Assembly: GCA_032207245.1 (NCBI GenBank) | Contig: CM063500.1 | Span: 61,941,713-62,005,712 of the forward strand | Length of the DNA stretch: 64,000 bases | Source: Pardosa pseudoannulata | Lineage: Eukaryota > Arthropoda > Arachnida > Araneae > Lycosidae | Reading direction: 5' to 3' | Shown here: one piece after another, positions 55,043-64,000 of the stretch | Layout: every line of letters begins with the position of its first letter | Numbering within the stretch: the stretch's first letter is position 1 | Translations under genes and position numbers: made by a program | Notes under the pieces: model-generated | Seen by the model: the letters and a program-made list of their open reading frames with translations, nothing else | Told to the model about the DNA's origin: nothing | Database searches by the model: none

Positions 55043-58000
55043 GAGAGAGAGAGATGTTAAACAAGAAAAATAATGATTTATGGATTTTGTGACACTACAG
55101 ATTATTGCCTAATATTTATGCAATAATAAAAATATTTCTCAAAGGAAAAATAGACTCATACTTTCATGCTAAACATGATACCTTGCCAAATATAGTTAGA
55201 TAATCCCAATTATTCAATTTTTTCTTCATAACATATAATAGTTAAATTTTGTGAAAATATCAAGTTTTGAGGTCTACAACAAAGACAGAAAAAAATGGTG
55301 GTTCTCATTGTGTTGTAGGAATTGGCGACTACAAAATACTTCAAAATTCCCTCCCCAAAAAACCCAGTTTTTTCCACTGCTTACAACTCTAACTGTAAAT
55401 ATTATATTTCTTAAGATTGCAAGTAGCAATAAAAAGACTGTTTTTTTATGAAGATGCAGTCATCAACTTATTTGACTTAAATTTTTTAAACCATTCTAAT
55501 TAAATGGCCACTCTGCTAAAGGGGGAAATTTTCTTAAAAACTTTTAATATCACCCCAACATTAATGAATAGCATAACACTATGATAGTAATAAATCAATA
55601 TGACAGTGCATATTTACTATTGGAGGTAGAGGTCACAAAGTTAAGAATGCTGAGAATCACTGACCTAAACTATTCAGAAATGAAATAATACTGCAATGAT
55701 GAAATAAAAAATACTGGAAAGTTCCATGCTAACTGAAATATTCTCACACACTGTAACGTATTACACACCTTTGACGTCACTGTGAATTTTAATATTAATG
55801 TTTTTGTTTTGTAATTTTAAATTTGGCAACAAGTGAGTTGTTCTATATATAGCTTTTATTTAGAGAGTAGCATTTTTCCATGTTCGTATCACAAGTAATA
55901 AAACATTATTAATGTATAAATGTAAATATTAAATGTTAAGTAGTAATAAATAATGTGGTTATGATAACAGTCTGCACGTCATTAGTGTCTTGAGCATTAG
56001 GAATACCAATCTATAATTGAGTTGAGTTTCGAAACCGGTATTCCACACACACAGTGTAGCATTCATAAGTTTTGGGCAAATATTTACCAACAACATAAAA
56101 CAATACTGCTTTAATATTATCTTCCAATACTGTTTAAAATAACTGTTAATGTAATTAATCTGCAACTTCATGAAAATTGTTTTATAAAAGAATTTTCTGT
56201 TAAAGGGCAACTTTTACATTCATATAAAAAATAACTAATAATAACACTTACCCTATGCCTAGAATTAGCACATTTAATTTTAATGTCAATTTTGGGACAA
56301 CCTGTTGATAGCATTTCCCATTTAACAATTTTCTGAAAGTAAAATACATTTCATTATTACTTAAAGAGTAACAGTTTCTCTAAATTGTTAACAGTTGAAT
56401 TATTTTAATTTACTAATTGTAAATGATGCAGCACTATCTATGTGTGTATATGTAAACAGGATAACAAACAAAAGTAACAAACCTGAGTTGATAAATAGTA
56501 TTTTTGGAAATACCTGTTCTTCTCATGCTACAGTTAATTATAGATAACTGCTGGCTAAGTAATATGTATGTTAATTACAAAATAGCATTAGCAAGCTTGC
56601 AACTGCTGAGGTACTTTCAAAAAGGTGAGAAAAGTGACAAATAATACAGAATAAGTGACCAAAAAGTGACTAAACATTTTTTAAAAAAAATCTTTTCCTC
56701 CTCTTGATTACAGATGCTATTATTATTAAGATTTTTCTATTTATTTTAACTCTTAATCAAATGATTCATGCAAGACATGATTTTAGTGTCAAATACAAAA
56801 AAAGGTTAAAAACTTTAACACAACTCAACACTGCTTTCTATTCAAGAAAATCTATAAATTAGATTTGAATACATACAATACATTAATTTTATAATCACAA
56901 TTTTCTGCATATATTAATGATGTTTTGAAATATGTACATAGCTAGATTAGAGTATCTAAACAAAAATTGTGAAGAAAAAGAAAAAGGGAAATGTGTGCTT
57001 TGACGTAAATTACTTTAATGTATTAAAAGTACATTTCAGGAACTTCTTTACGACTTTTTAAAATTACTAAATTCTGGAAACCATATGACTAATTACATTT
57101 TAATAAGAAATATAAGATTAGAGCATCACATTTTTGGACTTTTATTAAAATATTTTGTTATTAATTCAGATTTTCTTTTTTCAACAACAAGACTTTTGCT
57201 GTGATACACCATGAAGAAAGTGACTAAAAGTAACTGTTTACTTAAAAAAGTGACTAAAAGTGATCAATTGTAAAAAAAGTGACTAAAGGTGAGAAAAGTG
57301 ACGGAATTGCAAGCCTGCATTAGCTGACTGTTAAAACCACACAAAAGTCATCATTATACCATGTTACATTGAAGTTATCATGGTAAATAACATTAACACA
57401 GTAATATAAAAATCAACTACTATATAATTCCTAGCATATAGCCCATCATATGACAGGATTGGTAAAATTTTTAATTTTCCAGACTTGTAAAGTACCCTAT
57501 GAGGCAGGTAAAAAAAAGGTTTATTTTTCGGCTGAGAATTATTTTGCAACAAAAAATAATCGATGATTAAATTTAAAATTATCACATATGTACCTAATCT
57601 ATTATTTAAGCCAAATATAAAACAAAATTATTTACGTCATATCTAATTTCAGTGACAAAACGTATGAAAACAATGCAGACAATATTTAAATAATTTAAAA
57701 TAAGAAATAATTAAATGAGATGGTTAAAAATATGATGTCATAATGCTAGAAGAAAATGTTATTTTTACCTATTTATTATGTGATAAATTGATAAATTTAA
57801 TCGATTGCTCTTAACCGGGTAAAATAAGGCTTGAAATAATGGCATTAAATGCTTGAAAAGTGGGGAAGGGGTGGATTTCGAAAGTTTTAAAGACTACAGT
57901 AGTTTTTGCTGTGATATGATGCATATTTATGCCAATTTATTTTAGAATCATATCGATAGTTTAGGAGAAGATAAACTTTACTCGCTTTAAATTTTGCTAA

Positions 58001-61000
58001 CTCTAACTCATCAAGAATCCAATATGGATGCCTTTATCCATTCCAGGTCCAACCATTTCATAAATTTGAGGACAGACGGACAGATAACTTAGACTATTAT
58101 TATATACGCGATATGGTAGTTAGATGCTGATTAGTTTTATGAAAATGTTCAGAGATCTGACAAATATTAAAGTAATGGTAATTACAGGAACAACACTCAA
58201 AAATATGATTTTTCAGGATATAAAAATGCATGCTAAGAACTAACTTTATCTTAATTATTATTCTTTAAAATGCACTTTTAAACAAAAATGGGCAGAAGAT
58301 AAAGGCTTTCTGTTTGTTCACTTCAGAGGTGTAACTGCTGAGGATCTGGTATATAAAAATAAAAATATTTTTAATAAAATATTCTGAAATTAGAAGAAGT
58401 GTTTAACTGCACTTGAAAGACTCAGAAATGAACACTTAAGGATGGAAACTCATAATGGTTATGTTTGAATGGCTTTTCAAATTTCAAACTAAAAATACCT
58501 GCAAAGTAAAGATATTACAGAATAGTAATCAGTTATAAAATTATTTTTAATGATCTCTCTAAAAATGTAGCACCTGTGCAATTTTATTCATATATTTCAA
58601 ATCTTGAACTCATAAACAAAAATGGTAGATGATGGAAGCAATGATTTTGAGAGGCAATTCATTACATAAGCTTTTATATAATAACTATACTCGGTGTAAA
58701 CTCAATAGGCACTTCAAGGTCACTGATTTTTCCCCGATGACCAACTGTAACTATGGTAATGACAGTTGGGGAATGATTTTACTTTTTTTTTCCCACTGTG
58801 TTAAGGGGTGTCATGCATCGTGTGGGCTCTCCGTGCATGATGAAAGTATGTTTATTTAGACAACACTTTGAAGAATACTTAATACTTCACACAAAATTTT
58901 ATGAGTAATTTCAGTTCATAAATTCATTTAGTTCATTCAGTTCATGTTTCTAAGTTCATAAATTTAAGATATAATCCCATTTCATAAAATTACAATTCAA
59001 AAATTGTATGTTATATTCTAATCCGTAAGATTTAAAAAATTCTACTGAAAAAGTAAATTTTTTTTTTTTTTTTTTTGCAAGCACAGTTGCATTATTTACA
59101 GAAATAATATTAAGATGATTGAATGTTTCGCTAATTTTAATGAGTAATTAGTTATAATTTCTCACTATTTTTCTTTATATTTGTATGATTCTTTTAATTT
59201 AAATATCAAAAGTATTTCTTAATAATTTATTTAAGAGAATGTAGTTCTGAAATTCCTTAAATTTAAGTTGTATGTTAATAAGTATATTATGAAGTTATGT
59301 GGACCATAGTAAAGTTTCTTTTCCAAAATTGTACTGTATTAATTATTTTATGATTTTACAAGAATTGAAAGAGGTCTTAATGCAATAACAATATTTTGTA
59401 TAATTTTATTATGTATTTAAAGATTTATGTTCTGTTGACACATTTTTAGAAAGTGAAAATTTCTTTAGAAGATAGAGATTCTTAATGTTTTAGTAAGAAT
59501 TCTAAACTAAAATGAATTTTTGTATTTTTACAAAAACATCTGTGATTTATTATAACCATTTTATACATATTGTTAAACTTTTCTTTATGTAAATAGTTAA
59601 CGCATTTATGCACAACTGAAAATTTTGACTTTGCTTATAATAATAAAGCAAGTCTGAACGCATTGGAATCAAATCCTGAACTGAAGTGCTAAAAATAAGT
59701 GTGAATGCACAGGCTTCTTGGTCGCTACCATAGTAACCGATGACTGGGGAAACGAGAAAGTGTGACCTTGAAGCGCCAATAGATTTTACATGGACTATAG
59801 CTATAGAAAGAAGCATCTATTAATTTTTACTACTGTAATTTTGCACGAATAGTCTGCAGATTGTGTTTAAAAAGCAAATTTCTTCAGCTGTGGACTATCT
59901 TCTGGTTATTTACTGATCAAATCATCAAAATCAGAAGAAGGGGGTAAAAGCATGTTGTGCAAACTGCCAATGATCAAAAGTTAACAAAAGCATGACTCAC
60001 AAGATATCAAGAAAACATCGTATCACATTGGTAAGAAACCATGAAAAGAAAAAATACAACCAAAGTAGAATGAAACAGTAGTAGCAAGTAGAGCAATCTT
60101 AAATTGTGTCCTGGATACGGGAAAATATCAATAGTTACTAGTTACAGCTCCGATTGACAACACCGAGTGGATGAGTTCAAGATCGAAGGTTGAGGGTTGA
60201 AGGTCATTTCACCACGAGGATCACTCGTAACACAGTGCTTTGTTTTCAGAGTTTTGATTTGTGGTAATATTGGTTATTCAGTATATCTTTAAAATATCAT
60301 TGTAGTTTTACTGCTGATTTTAAGATGAAAGTAATTCAGAAGATCGACGAGAAAGCAGTAAGAAATTGGCACAAGCAAAAGGAAACATTAAAATATGAAA
60401 TGAAAGTGATCAAACCATAGTGGAAAAATACAATAACCTGTGTTAGAAGACGATTTACATTGCTGGGATCTTGAATAGAGAAATGTAGGCTGCTCTCTTT
60501 CTTCCATTAAAATTTGTCTCTGAGGCTATGGCTAAAGAAATGATATAAAAATTTAAAGATGGAATTAATTGAGTCTAATCCAGACTTTTCGGCACTCTAC
60601 TATACTTAGGTTTTTATTTTTAAAATGATTTAATATTTTCATACTAAAATACATATTTTTGCACAAATATTCCATGGATTATCTAGTGGTGTGGACTATC
60701 TGATGATTTATGAAATTTTTTAAATAAAAAATCGTGCCCGCAGACTATAAGTTGGTGCAGACTATACGTGCAAAATTACAGTACTTAAAATAATTTTTAG
60801 TATCCCTTAAAAAAGAACTACAAAGTGTAATTACCAGATCTAATGTATAAGGTATTTCATTAGGCAGGTACTCCAGTAAATTTTCTCTAACAATCATCAC
60901 AGCAATGTCATGTGGGTGTTGATCAGTAACTATGCCTTCATGAAATAACCAATCCCTTGGTACAGCTTCACTTATGAGATAATTCTGAAAAAAAAAAAGC

Positions 61001-64000
61001 ATCACTTAAGACCTATCAGATAAGTATAGAACTAAATACCTGAATATTATACCTGAATTAGATATACTACATTATATAAAATATAAATAAATAAAACATT
61101 AACTGTATTCAATTGCAGCCATAGACATTTTTTCATCACAGATATTGAATTTAACTTAATTTTTTTATTTGTAGTAAATAAAAACTAAATAAGAAAATAA
61201 ATCATGAGTAGATTAATATTTACTATTTTTAATTCTTTCCATAGAAATGATATTTAATTATTTAGTAAAAGTACGTTTGAAGAGACATTTCTTTACAAAA
61301 ATCTTTTATTTTTATACAAACAAATGTAGTACTATTTAGTATGATATAAGCTTCAAATATATTGTATTTTTAAAAATCTGAAATTTTTTTTGTCAAAGAT
61401 TGCATACATAGTATCAAAAGTCTTTAGGTTTACTAACAGGGTTGCAAAAATCTCACCTAACCAGAATAACCTACCCAGTTTTTTCTGGGCAAAACCGACT
61501 AAAAAACCCAATAAAACCCACTCTAAAGCAGGTTTTATTGGGGTTTTTAAAAATTGATGCTATTTTTATTTATTTTCAGAAACTGTTATCTTAGTTTTTT
61601 ACCCTCTTTCAATTTTAAAGAATTATTCTGTGGAATTATATATACAGTCTATCAAAATTCAGAAAAATATTTGCAAATCTATGGTAAATCCAACATAACA
61701 ATTTAGAAAATTTTCAATTCTTTTGTCACCAAGAAAGGGATAGTGTGAAAATCCCCCCTTTCTCTTTTTTCATTGTGAAAAACAGGTTGTGTTGACTGTT
61801 GCAAAATGACCTTATTTTGTTCCTAGGACTTGACTCTTCTTTTGGCTACATACTGATTGCCTATTACCTTTAACAAAAATTTTATGCAAAAAAGTTTCAA
61901 AAATCTTTTTTTAAATGGAGAAAGAATAGAGATAAAAAGTAATCCTTTGTTAAAATAACATTCAAATATGTGGTATATGTCAATATATAGCAATTTGCTT
62001 GTGATGTCAGAGTAAACTTTTTTATAGTCTTTACAGATTTATTTGTATTAATTAAATTATAATTTCTTGAATATTTAGTTAATTAATAAAAATATAATCA
62101 GTTTTAGCAATTTAATCTTTCTGAAATAAACTTCCCCTGCCCTCTTCTCTTAAAACTATACCCCCAATAAAACCCAGAAAAACCTAAACCCGGGTTTTTT
62201 GAAACTCGGTTTACTAATAGCAATTTAAAAAATGTTGGATTTATATTGAAATCTTTTTCTACAAATAAAGAGCAATAATAAAGACTAAACTACACATAGT
62301 TCATAATAAGTTATTAACACTGGAGTAGCTAATTTCAATTTCTACTTTAACAGAAGTGAAAAACATTTTTTCTGTGAAAAGTATTTTTCCATAAGAGGTG
62401 AGTGAAGATACAATTAAAGCCAGGCAATACGTAATTTAAAAAAAGTATTCCTTAAAACTTATGAATGCCAGTTTTATAATGGAAACTACAAATGGTTTGA
62501 TACTGTGCAATATCGACAGCCCTGGAGGACGTAAGATGTTCCTGATGCCACATCTGAATTTGAATCATTCTATATTTGGGATATTTCTGCTCCTGATTTT
62601 GTACCTCTCACCAACCTACTCACCTCCTATACAGATGAAAATAAGACCCATACACTTAAGTCTACGTTCGGAGAACTTTTTTCTTTAAACATAAAAACTA
62701 GTTCATGTTTTTACATTTTTAGATTTATTTTTATATTATCATAGAGAATTGCAATTAAAAATTTATTCCTGGAAAAGTTTTTATAAATTTTCTAAAAAAA
62801 AAATCGGGTTTTTTTAAAAGGTTTAATTTTTTAATAAATTATTTCAATATTTATTGATGCAACACATTTCTTATACACTGGACTAGTGAATCACCTAAAA
62901 TCTTTGCTTAATTTACATTTGGTAAAAAATTTTGGTCCTTCAAAATCATACACATTGAATTTTTAACGAATTTTCATTACCTTTATATCTAACTATGAGT
63001 GTAACATTATTAAAAATTATCCAAATTTAAAGCTTTTAGGTCATTTACTAGTAAATACTATCAAAAGCATTCATAATAATTTTCAACAAAATATTTTAAG
63101 AACTTTTTGAGAAATCACATTTCATGCTTCAATATTTTATTAAAAATGCCGTTCTCAGAAAAACGCATTTGAAGTTTATGAAAGCAATTTTAAAATCGGT
63201 ACTTCCGGTATGCTTTGACAGTTGTTACTGATGTTTAAACAATTGTAACTTTTCTTTAAAATGCCGCAGAGACAAAACAAAAACAAATTTAGAAGCCTAA
63301 AAGTTGAAATTTTACAACACAGAAATAAAAAAAATTATGATTTTTGGCAAAAAATGACGTTTTTAATGTAGACCTTAACCTACATGTTCTCTGGGTATAC
63401 AGGGACATGGTTCATGCACTTGTTACTATCAAACCCAGCACCCCAGGATTCTAATCCAGCATGTTGATTACTCAACTATCTTAAACCCTTATGTCCCTAT
63501 AAAAGTATACATAAATTAGAATTGATTATAAGTACATAATATAATTAAGCTGGTTTTAATGAACATATACAAGCTGCCACCATTAAAGCCAAACATCTTA
63601 CCTTTGAGCCAACAACATATGTGGGAAGCAAAGTTAGTAAATATCTTGGTTTAAAAAATAAAATCATCAGACAGATTTTTTTTATTATTATTATTATTAA
63701 AATCAGGTTTAGAAATTTAAATCAGATTTTCTAAAGATTTAAATATTTTTTTTACAAATTAAACGTTACAAATGACATTTAAGTTAGAATTAAATTTATT
63801 ACAGATTTTTATTATTATTATTAAAATCAGGATTATAAATTTAAATCAGATTTTCTAAAGTTTTAAATATTTTTTTTACAAATTAAAAGTTACAAATGAC
63901 ATTATTTACATTAGGATTAAATTTATTATGATTAACAATCAATTTTTATCCTATTTATTTTTTTAATGTGGGTAACATTACTTACATATGACAAATTACA
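52375..64000 (-). CDS. ERAL1: ERAL1, Era-like mitochondrial GTPase, C-terminal exons (gene continues beyond window)
   Basis: ERAL1/Era is a GTPase with a KH RNA-binding domain; the mitochondrial form chaperones small-subunit rRNA. Joined minus-strand exons 60984-60835, 56332-56252, 52488-52375 give 114 residues to TAA, all phase 0 and GT-AG. NYLISEAVPRDWLFHEGIVT and RENLLEYLPNEIPYTLDL align with the Era linker signature (W..HxGxxTxQxP...IRExLLExLPxEVPY). KIVKWEM... and SFVIGPNGSHI are the KH domain, with GxxG loop GPNG. Human ERAL1 is 437 residues, so the G domain lies to the right of the window. A possible preceding exon end is at 63986-64000. ERAL1 is convergent with SPPL3. Recognition is from recalled family sequence; the 'mitochondrial ERAL1' label rests on the eukaryotic spliced context. 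Confidence 0.9.
52832..53757 (-). repeat. About 0.93-kb direct repeat, copy A (ERAL1 intron)
   Basis: Starts GTGTTAAGGGGTGTCATGCA and contains a stem (TCATGCA...TGCATGA) near 52841-52876, then GATTTAAAAAATTCTACTGA and CTTGGTCGCTACCATAGTAA. It is collinear with 58799-59817. Both copies share a short minus-strand frame (SIGASRS...GYYGSDQEA) whose protein nature is unproven. Confidence 0.75.
53913..54330 (-). other. Locally GC-richer open patch of unknown nature
   Basis: A 95-codon minus-strand frame (53913-54200, MSAASCLQWLPAYILKAHPH...) in a patch distinctly richer in G+C than its surroundings. It contains repeated CAGCAGTTG(C/A) words near 54205-54256. I do not recognise the protein, and no splice structure or relative is seen. 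It may be part of an LTR or other element. Confidence 0.3.
54456..55391 (+). mobile_element. hAT-like element with TAGAG(A/T)TGT ends (copy 2), exact 8-bp duplication
   Basis: Starts TAGAGATGTAAAAAACCCGG and ends TTACAACTCTA. Perfect ACTGTAAA at 54448-54455 and 55392-55399. It is collinear with 10590-12234 but without the 626-bp nested element. It is 936 bp and non-coding. It lies in the ERAL1 intron, in plus orientation relative to the minus-strand gene. Confidence 0.9.
54960..55054. repeat. Compound (AC)n-(AT)n-(GA)n microsatellite
   Basis: The same compound order as 11711-11873 at the equivalent place in the sister element. AT spans about 54972-55038. Confidence 0.9.
56252..56332 (-). CDS. 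ERAL1: ERAL1 exon: KH-domain N-terminal part
   Basis: Minus-strand acceptor CTTTCAG adjoins 56332 and donor GTAAG follows 56252. 27 codons: KIVKWEMLSTGCPKIDIKIK and CANSRHR. It aligns with the ...KTAVWEEG...ELVIQQKLLV segment of Era proteins. Phase 0 on both sides. Confidence 0.88.
56592..57317 (-). mobile_element. Non-autonomous hAT-like element with 6-bp target duplication (copy 2)
   Basis: Read on the minus strand it starts CAGGCTTGCAATTCCGTCAC and ends AGTTGCAAGCTTG. It is collinear with 1103-1806. Flanked by exact CATTAG at 56586-56591 and 57318-57323, confirming the 6-bp duplication independently. 726 bp, non-coding. Confidence 0.85.
57431..58106 (-). mobile_element. Non-autonomous Helitron (reverse)
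   Basis: On the minus strand: head TATATAATAATAGTCTAAGT with CTGTCCGTCTGTCC, end CATAT-GATGGGCT-ATATG-CTAG. Homologous over its whole length to 47072-47747. The base after CTAG is G rather than T, the one departure from the usual insertion rule. Confidence 0.85.
58799..59817 (-). repeat. About 1-kb direct repeat, copy B (ERAL1 intron)
   Basis: GTGTTAAGGGGTGTCATGCA with the stem TCATGCA...TGCATGA at 58808-58842, then the same landmarks as 52832-53757. It has an expansion of T at about 59060-59076. It ends just before the Tigger-like element. Confidence 0.75.
59833..60781 (+). mobile_element. Tigger/pogo-like element with CTGTAATTTTGCACG ends
   Basis: Left CTGTAATTTTGCACGAATAG, right in reverse CTGTAATTTTGCACGTATAG, one mismatch over about 25 bp. 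TA on both sides (59831-59832, 60782-60783). It carries a plus-strand transposase remnant at 60325-60420. 949 bp, non-autonomous. Confidence 0.85.
60325..60420 (+). pseudogene. Remnant of Tigger/pogo transposase DNA-binding region
   Basis: MKVIQKIDEKAVRNWHKQKE then TLKYEMKV. The pattern (x-V-x-x-W-x-K-Q-x-x-x-L) matches the psq/CENP-B-type region of Tigger transposases. Only 31 codons before a stop. Confidence 0.55.
60835..60984 (-). CDS. ERAL1: ERAL1 exon: linker between GTPase and KH domains
   Basis: Minus-strand acceptor TTTTTTTTCAG adjoins 60984, donor GTAATT follows 60835. Exactly 50 codons, NYLISEAVPRDWLFHEGIVT through PNEIPYTLDL. The Era signature for the end of the G domain (YLLxxAxPxxW) and the RExLLExLPxEVPY linker is clear. 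The donor lacks the usual +5 G but the frame joins perfectly to the next exon (IPYTLDL|KIVKW). Confidence 0.92.
61438..62209. mobile_element. hAT-like element with AAACCC subterminal blocks
   Basis: Starts CAGGGTTGCAAAAATC and ends GAAACTCGG (a worn inverted match). Perfect 8-bp TTTACTAA at 61430-61437 and 62210-62217. AAACCC/GGGTTT words cluster inside both ends. 772 bp, in the ERAL1 intron. Confidence 0.78.
63390..63490 (-). repeat. tRNA-like segment, possibly a second SINE type
   Basis: On the minus strand: AAGATAGTTGAGTAATCAAC, then GCTGGATTAGAATCCTGGG, then GCTGGGTTTGATAG. This follows the D-arm, anticodon-arm and T-arm order of a tRNA (…GCTCAG…, …GGGTTCGA…). Its arms do not pair well and there is no clean acceptor stem, so it is not a functional tRNA. 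The 3' part (GAACCATGTCCCTGTATACC) could be a SINE body. Confidence 0.4.
63670..63905 (+). repeat. Tandem pair of about 120-bp units
   Basis: CAGATTTTT...ATTATTATTAAAATCAGG, AATTTAAATCAGATTTTCTA and TTACAAATGACATT occur twice about 120 bp apart. Confidence 0.7.
63986..64000 (-). CDS. ERAL1: Possible 3' end of the preceding ERAL1 exon (cut by window edge)
   Basis: A consensus donor (GTAAGT on the minus strand) adjoins 63986. The last five in-phase codons would be CNLSY, giving ...CNLSY|NYLIS, loosely comparable with VKTLKQYLL of Era proteins. Only 15 bases are visible, so this is a guess based on splice site and phase. Confidence 0.3.

Larger units (their letters stand above)
62218..63985. 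other. ERAL1 intronic remainder
   Basis: It contains a less AT-rich patch at about 62461-62660 (75-codon plus frame, not recognised), a tRNA-like segment at 63390-63490, and a pair of imperfect direct repeats near 63670-63780 and 63800-63905 (ATTATTATTAAAATCAGG... units). Confidence 0.4.

Noticed and set aside
62461..62688. 75-codon plus-strand open frame as a gene
   Set aside because: No domain recognised, and it sits within the ERAL1 intron. It starts in an AT-rich block with no promoter or splice evidence.
63584..63665. Minus-strand stretch MILFFKPRYLLTLLPTYVVG before a GTAAG donor, as an ERAL1 exon
   Set aside because: The phase would fit, but the residues do not resemble the Era G-domain end and the frame is open only briefly. 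More likely chance.

Overview
This is an AT-rich (roughly 70% A+T by eye) eukaryotic window with intron-split genes, GT-AG splice sites, long (AT)n tracts and many DNA transposons. The two genes I recognise and the repeat content fit an arthropod. A chelicerate such as a spider is my best guess, from protein similarity recalled by eye rather than searched.

Layout: (1) 1-15059 is upstream, non-coding and repeat-bearing, and visibly richer in CpG than the rest. It holds a nested pair of inverted-repeat elements (1009-2325), a hAT-like element containing a second element (10590-12234), another hAT-like element (12710-13458) and SINE pieces. (2) 15060-36773 (+) carries ten in-phase coding exons of signal peptide peptidase-like 3 (SPPL3), an intramembrane aspartyl protease. 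They encode 316 residues with YD, GLGD and PAL motifs. The N-terminal exon(s) (about 60-65 residues in known orthologues) were not found. Its introns hold two Tigger/pogo-like elements (one containing a 5'-truncated non-LTR retrotransposon), three hAT-like elements with 8-bp target duplications, a Helitron-like element, TTAA-flanked elements and two full-length copies of a tRNA-derived SINE with clear target duplications. (3) 36774-52374 is intergenic: the SPPL3 3' flank, a tandem duplication, further hAT-like elements, a Helitron and SINE copies. (4) 52375-64000 (-) carries the last three coding exons of ERAL1, the mitochondrial Era-like GTPase/rRNA chaperone (end of the linker and the KH domain). 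A possible donor end of the preceding exon lies at the right window edge. The GTPase domain lies beyond the window. ERAL1 introns carry the sister copies of two elements seen in 1-15 kb, a Helitron, a Tigger-like element and a pair of about 1-kb direct repeats.

The two genes are convergent (tail to tail, about 15.6 kb apart) and are not functionally linked as far as I can see. The most informative structure is the set of paralogous filled/empty transposon sites within the window. They give exact insertion boundaries and target duplications without outside data: a 6-bp duplication for one hAT-like family, an LINE inside a Tigger element, a CCC..GGG element inside a hAT-like element, and a hAT-like element inside an older repeat. 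I found no evidence of a new enzymatic or defence system. The novelty is in repeat biology and in the CpG contrast near 14.6 kb.
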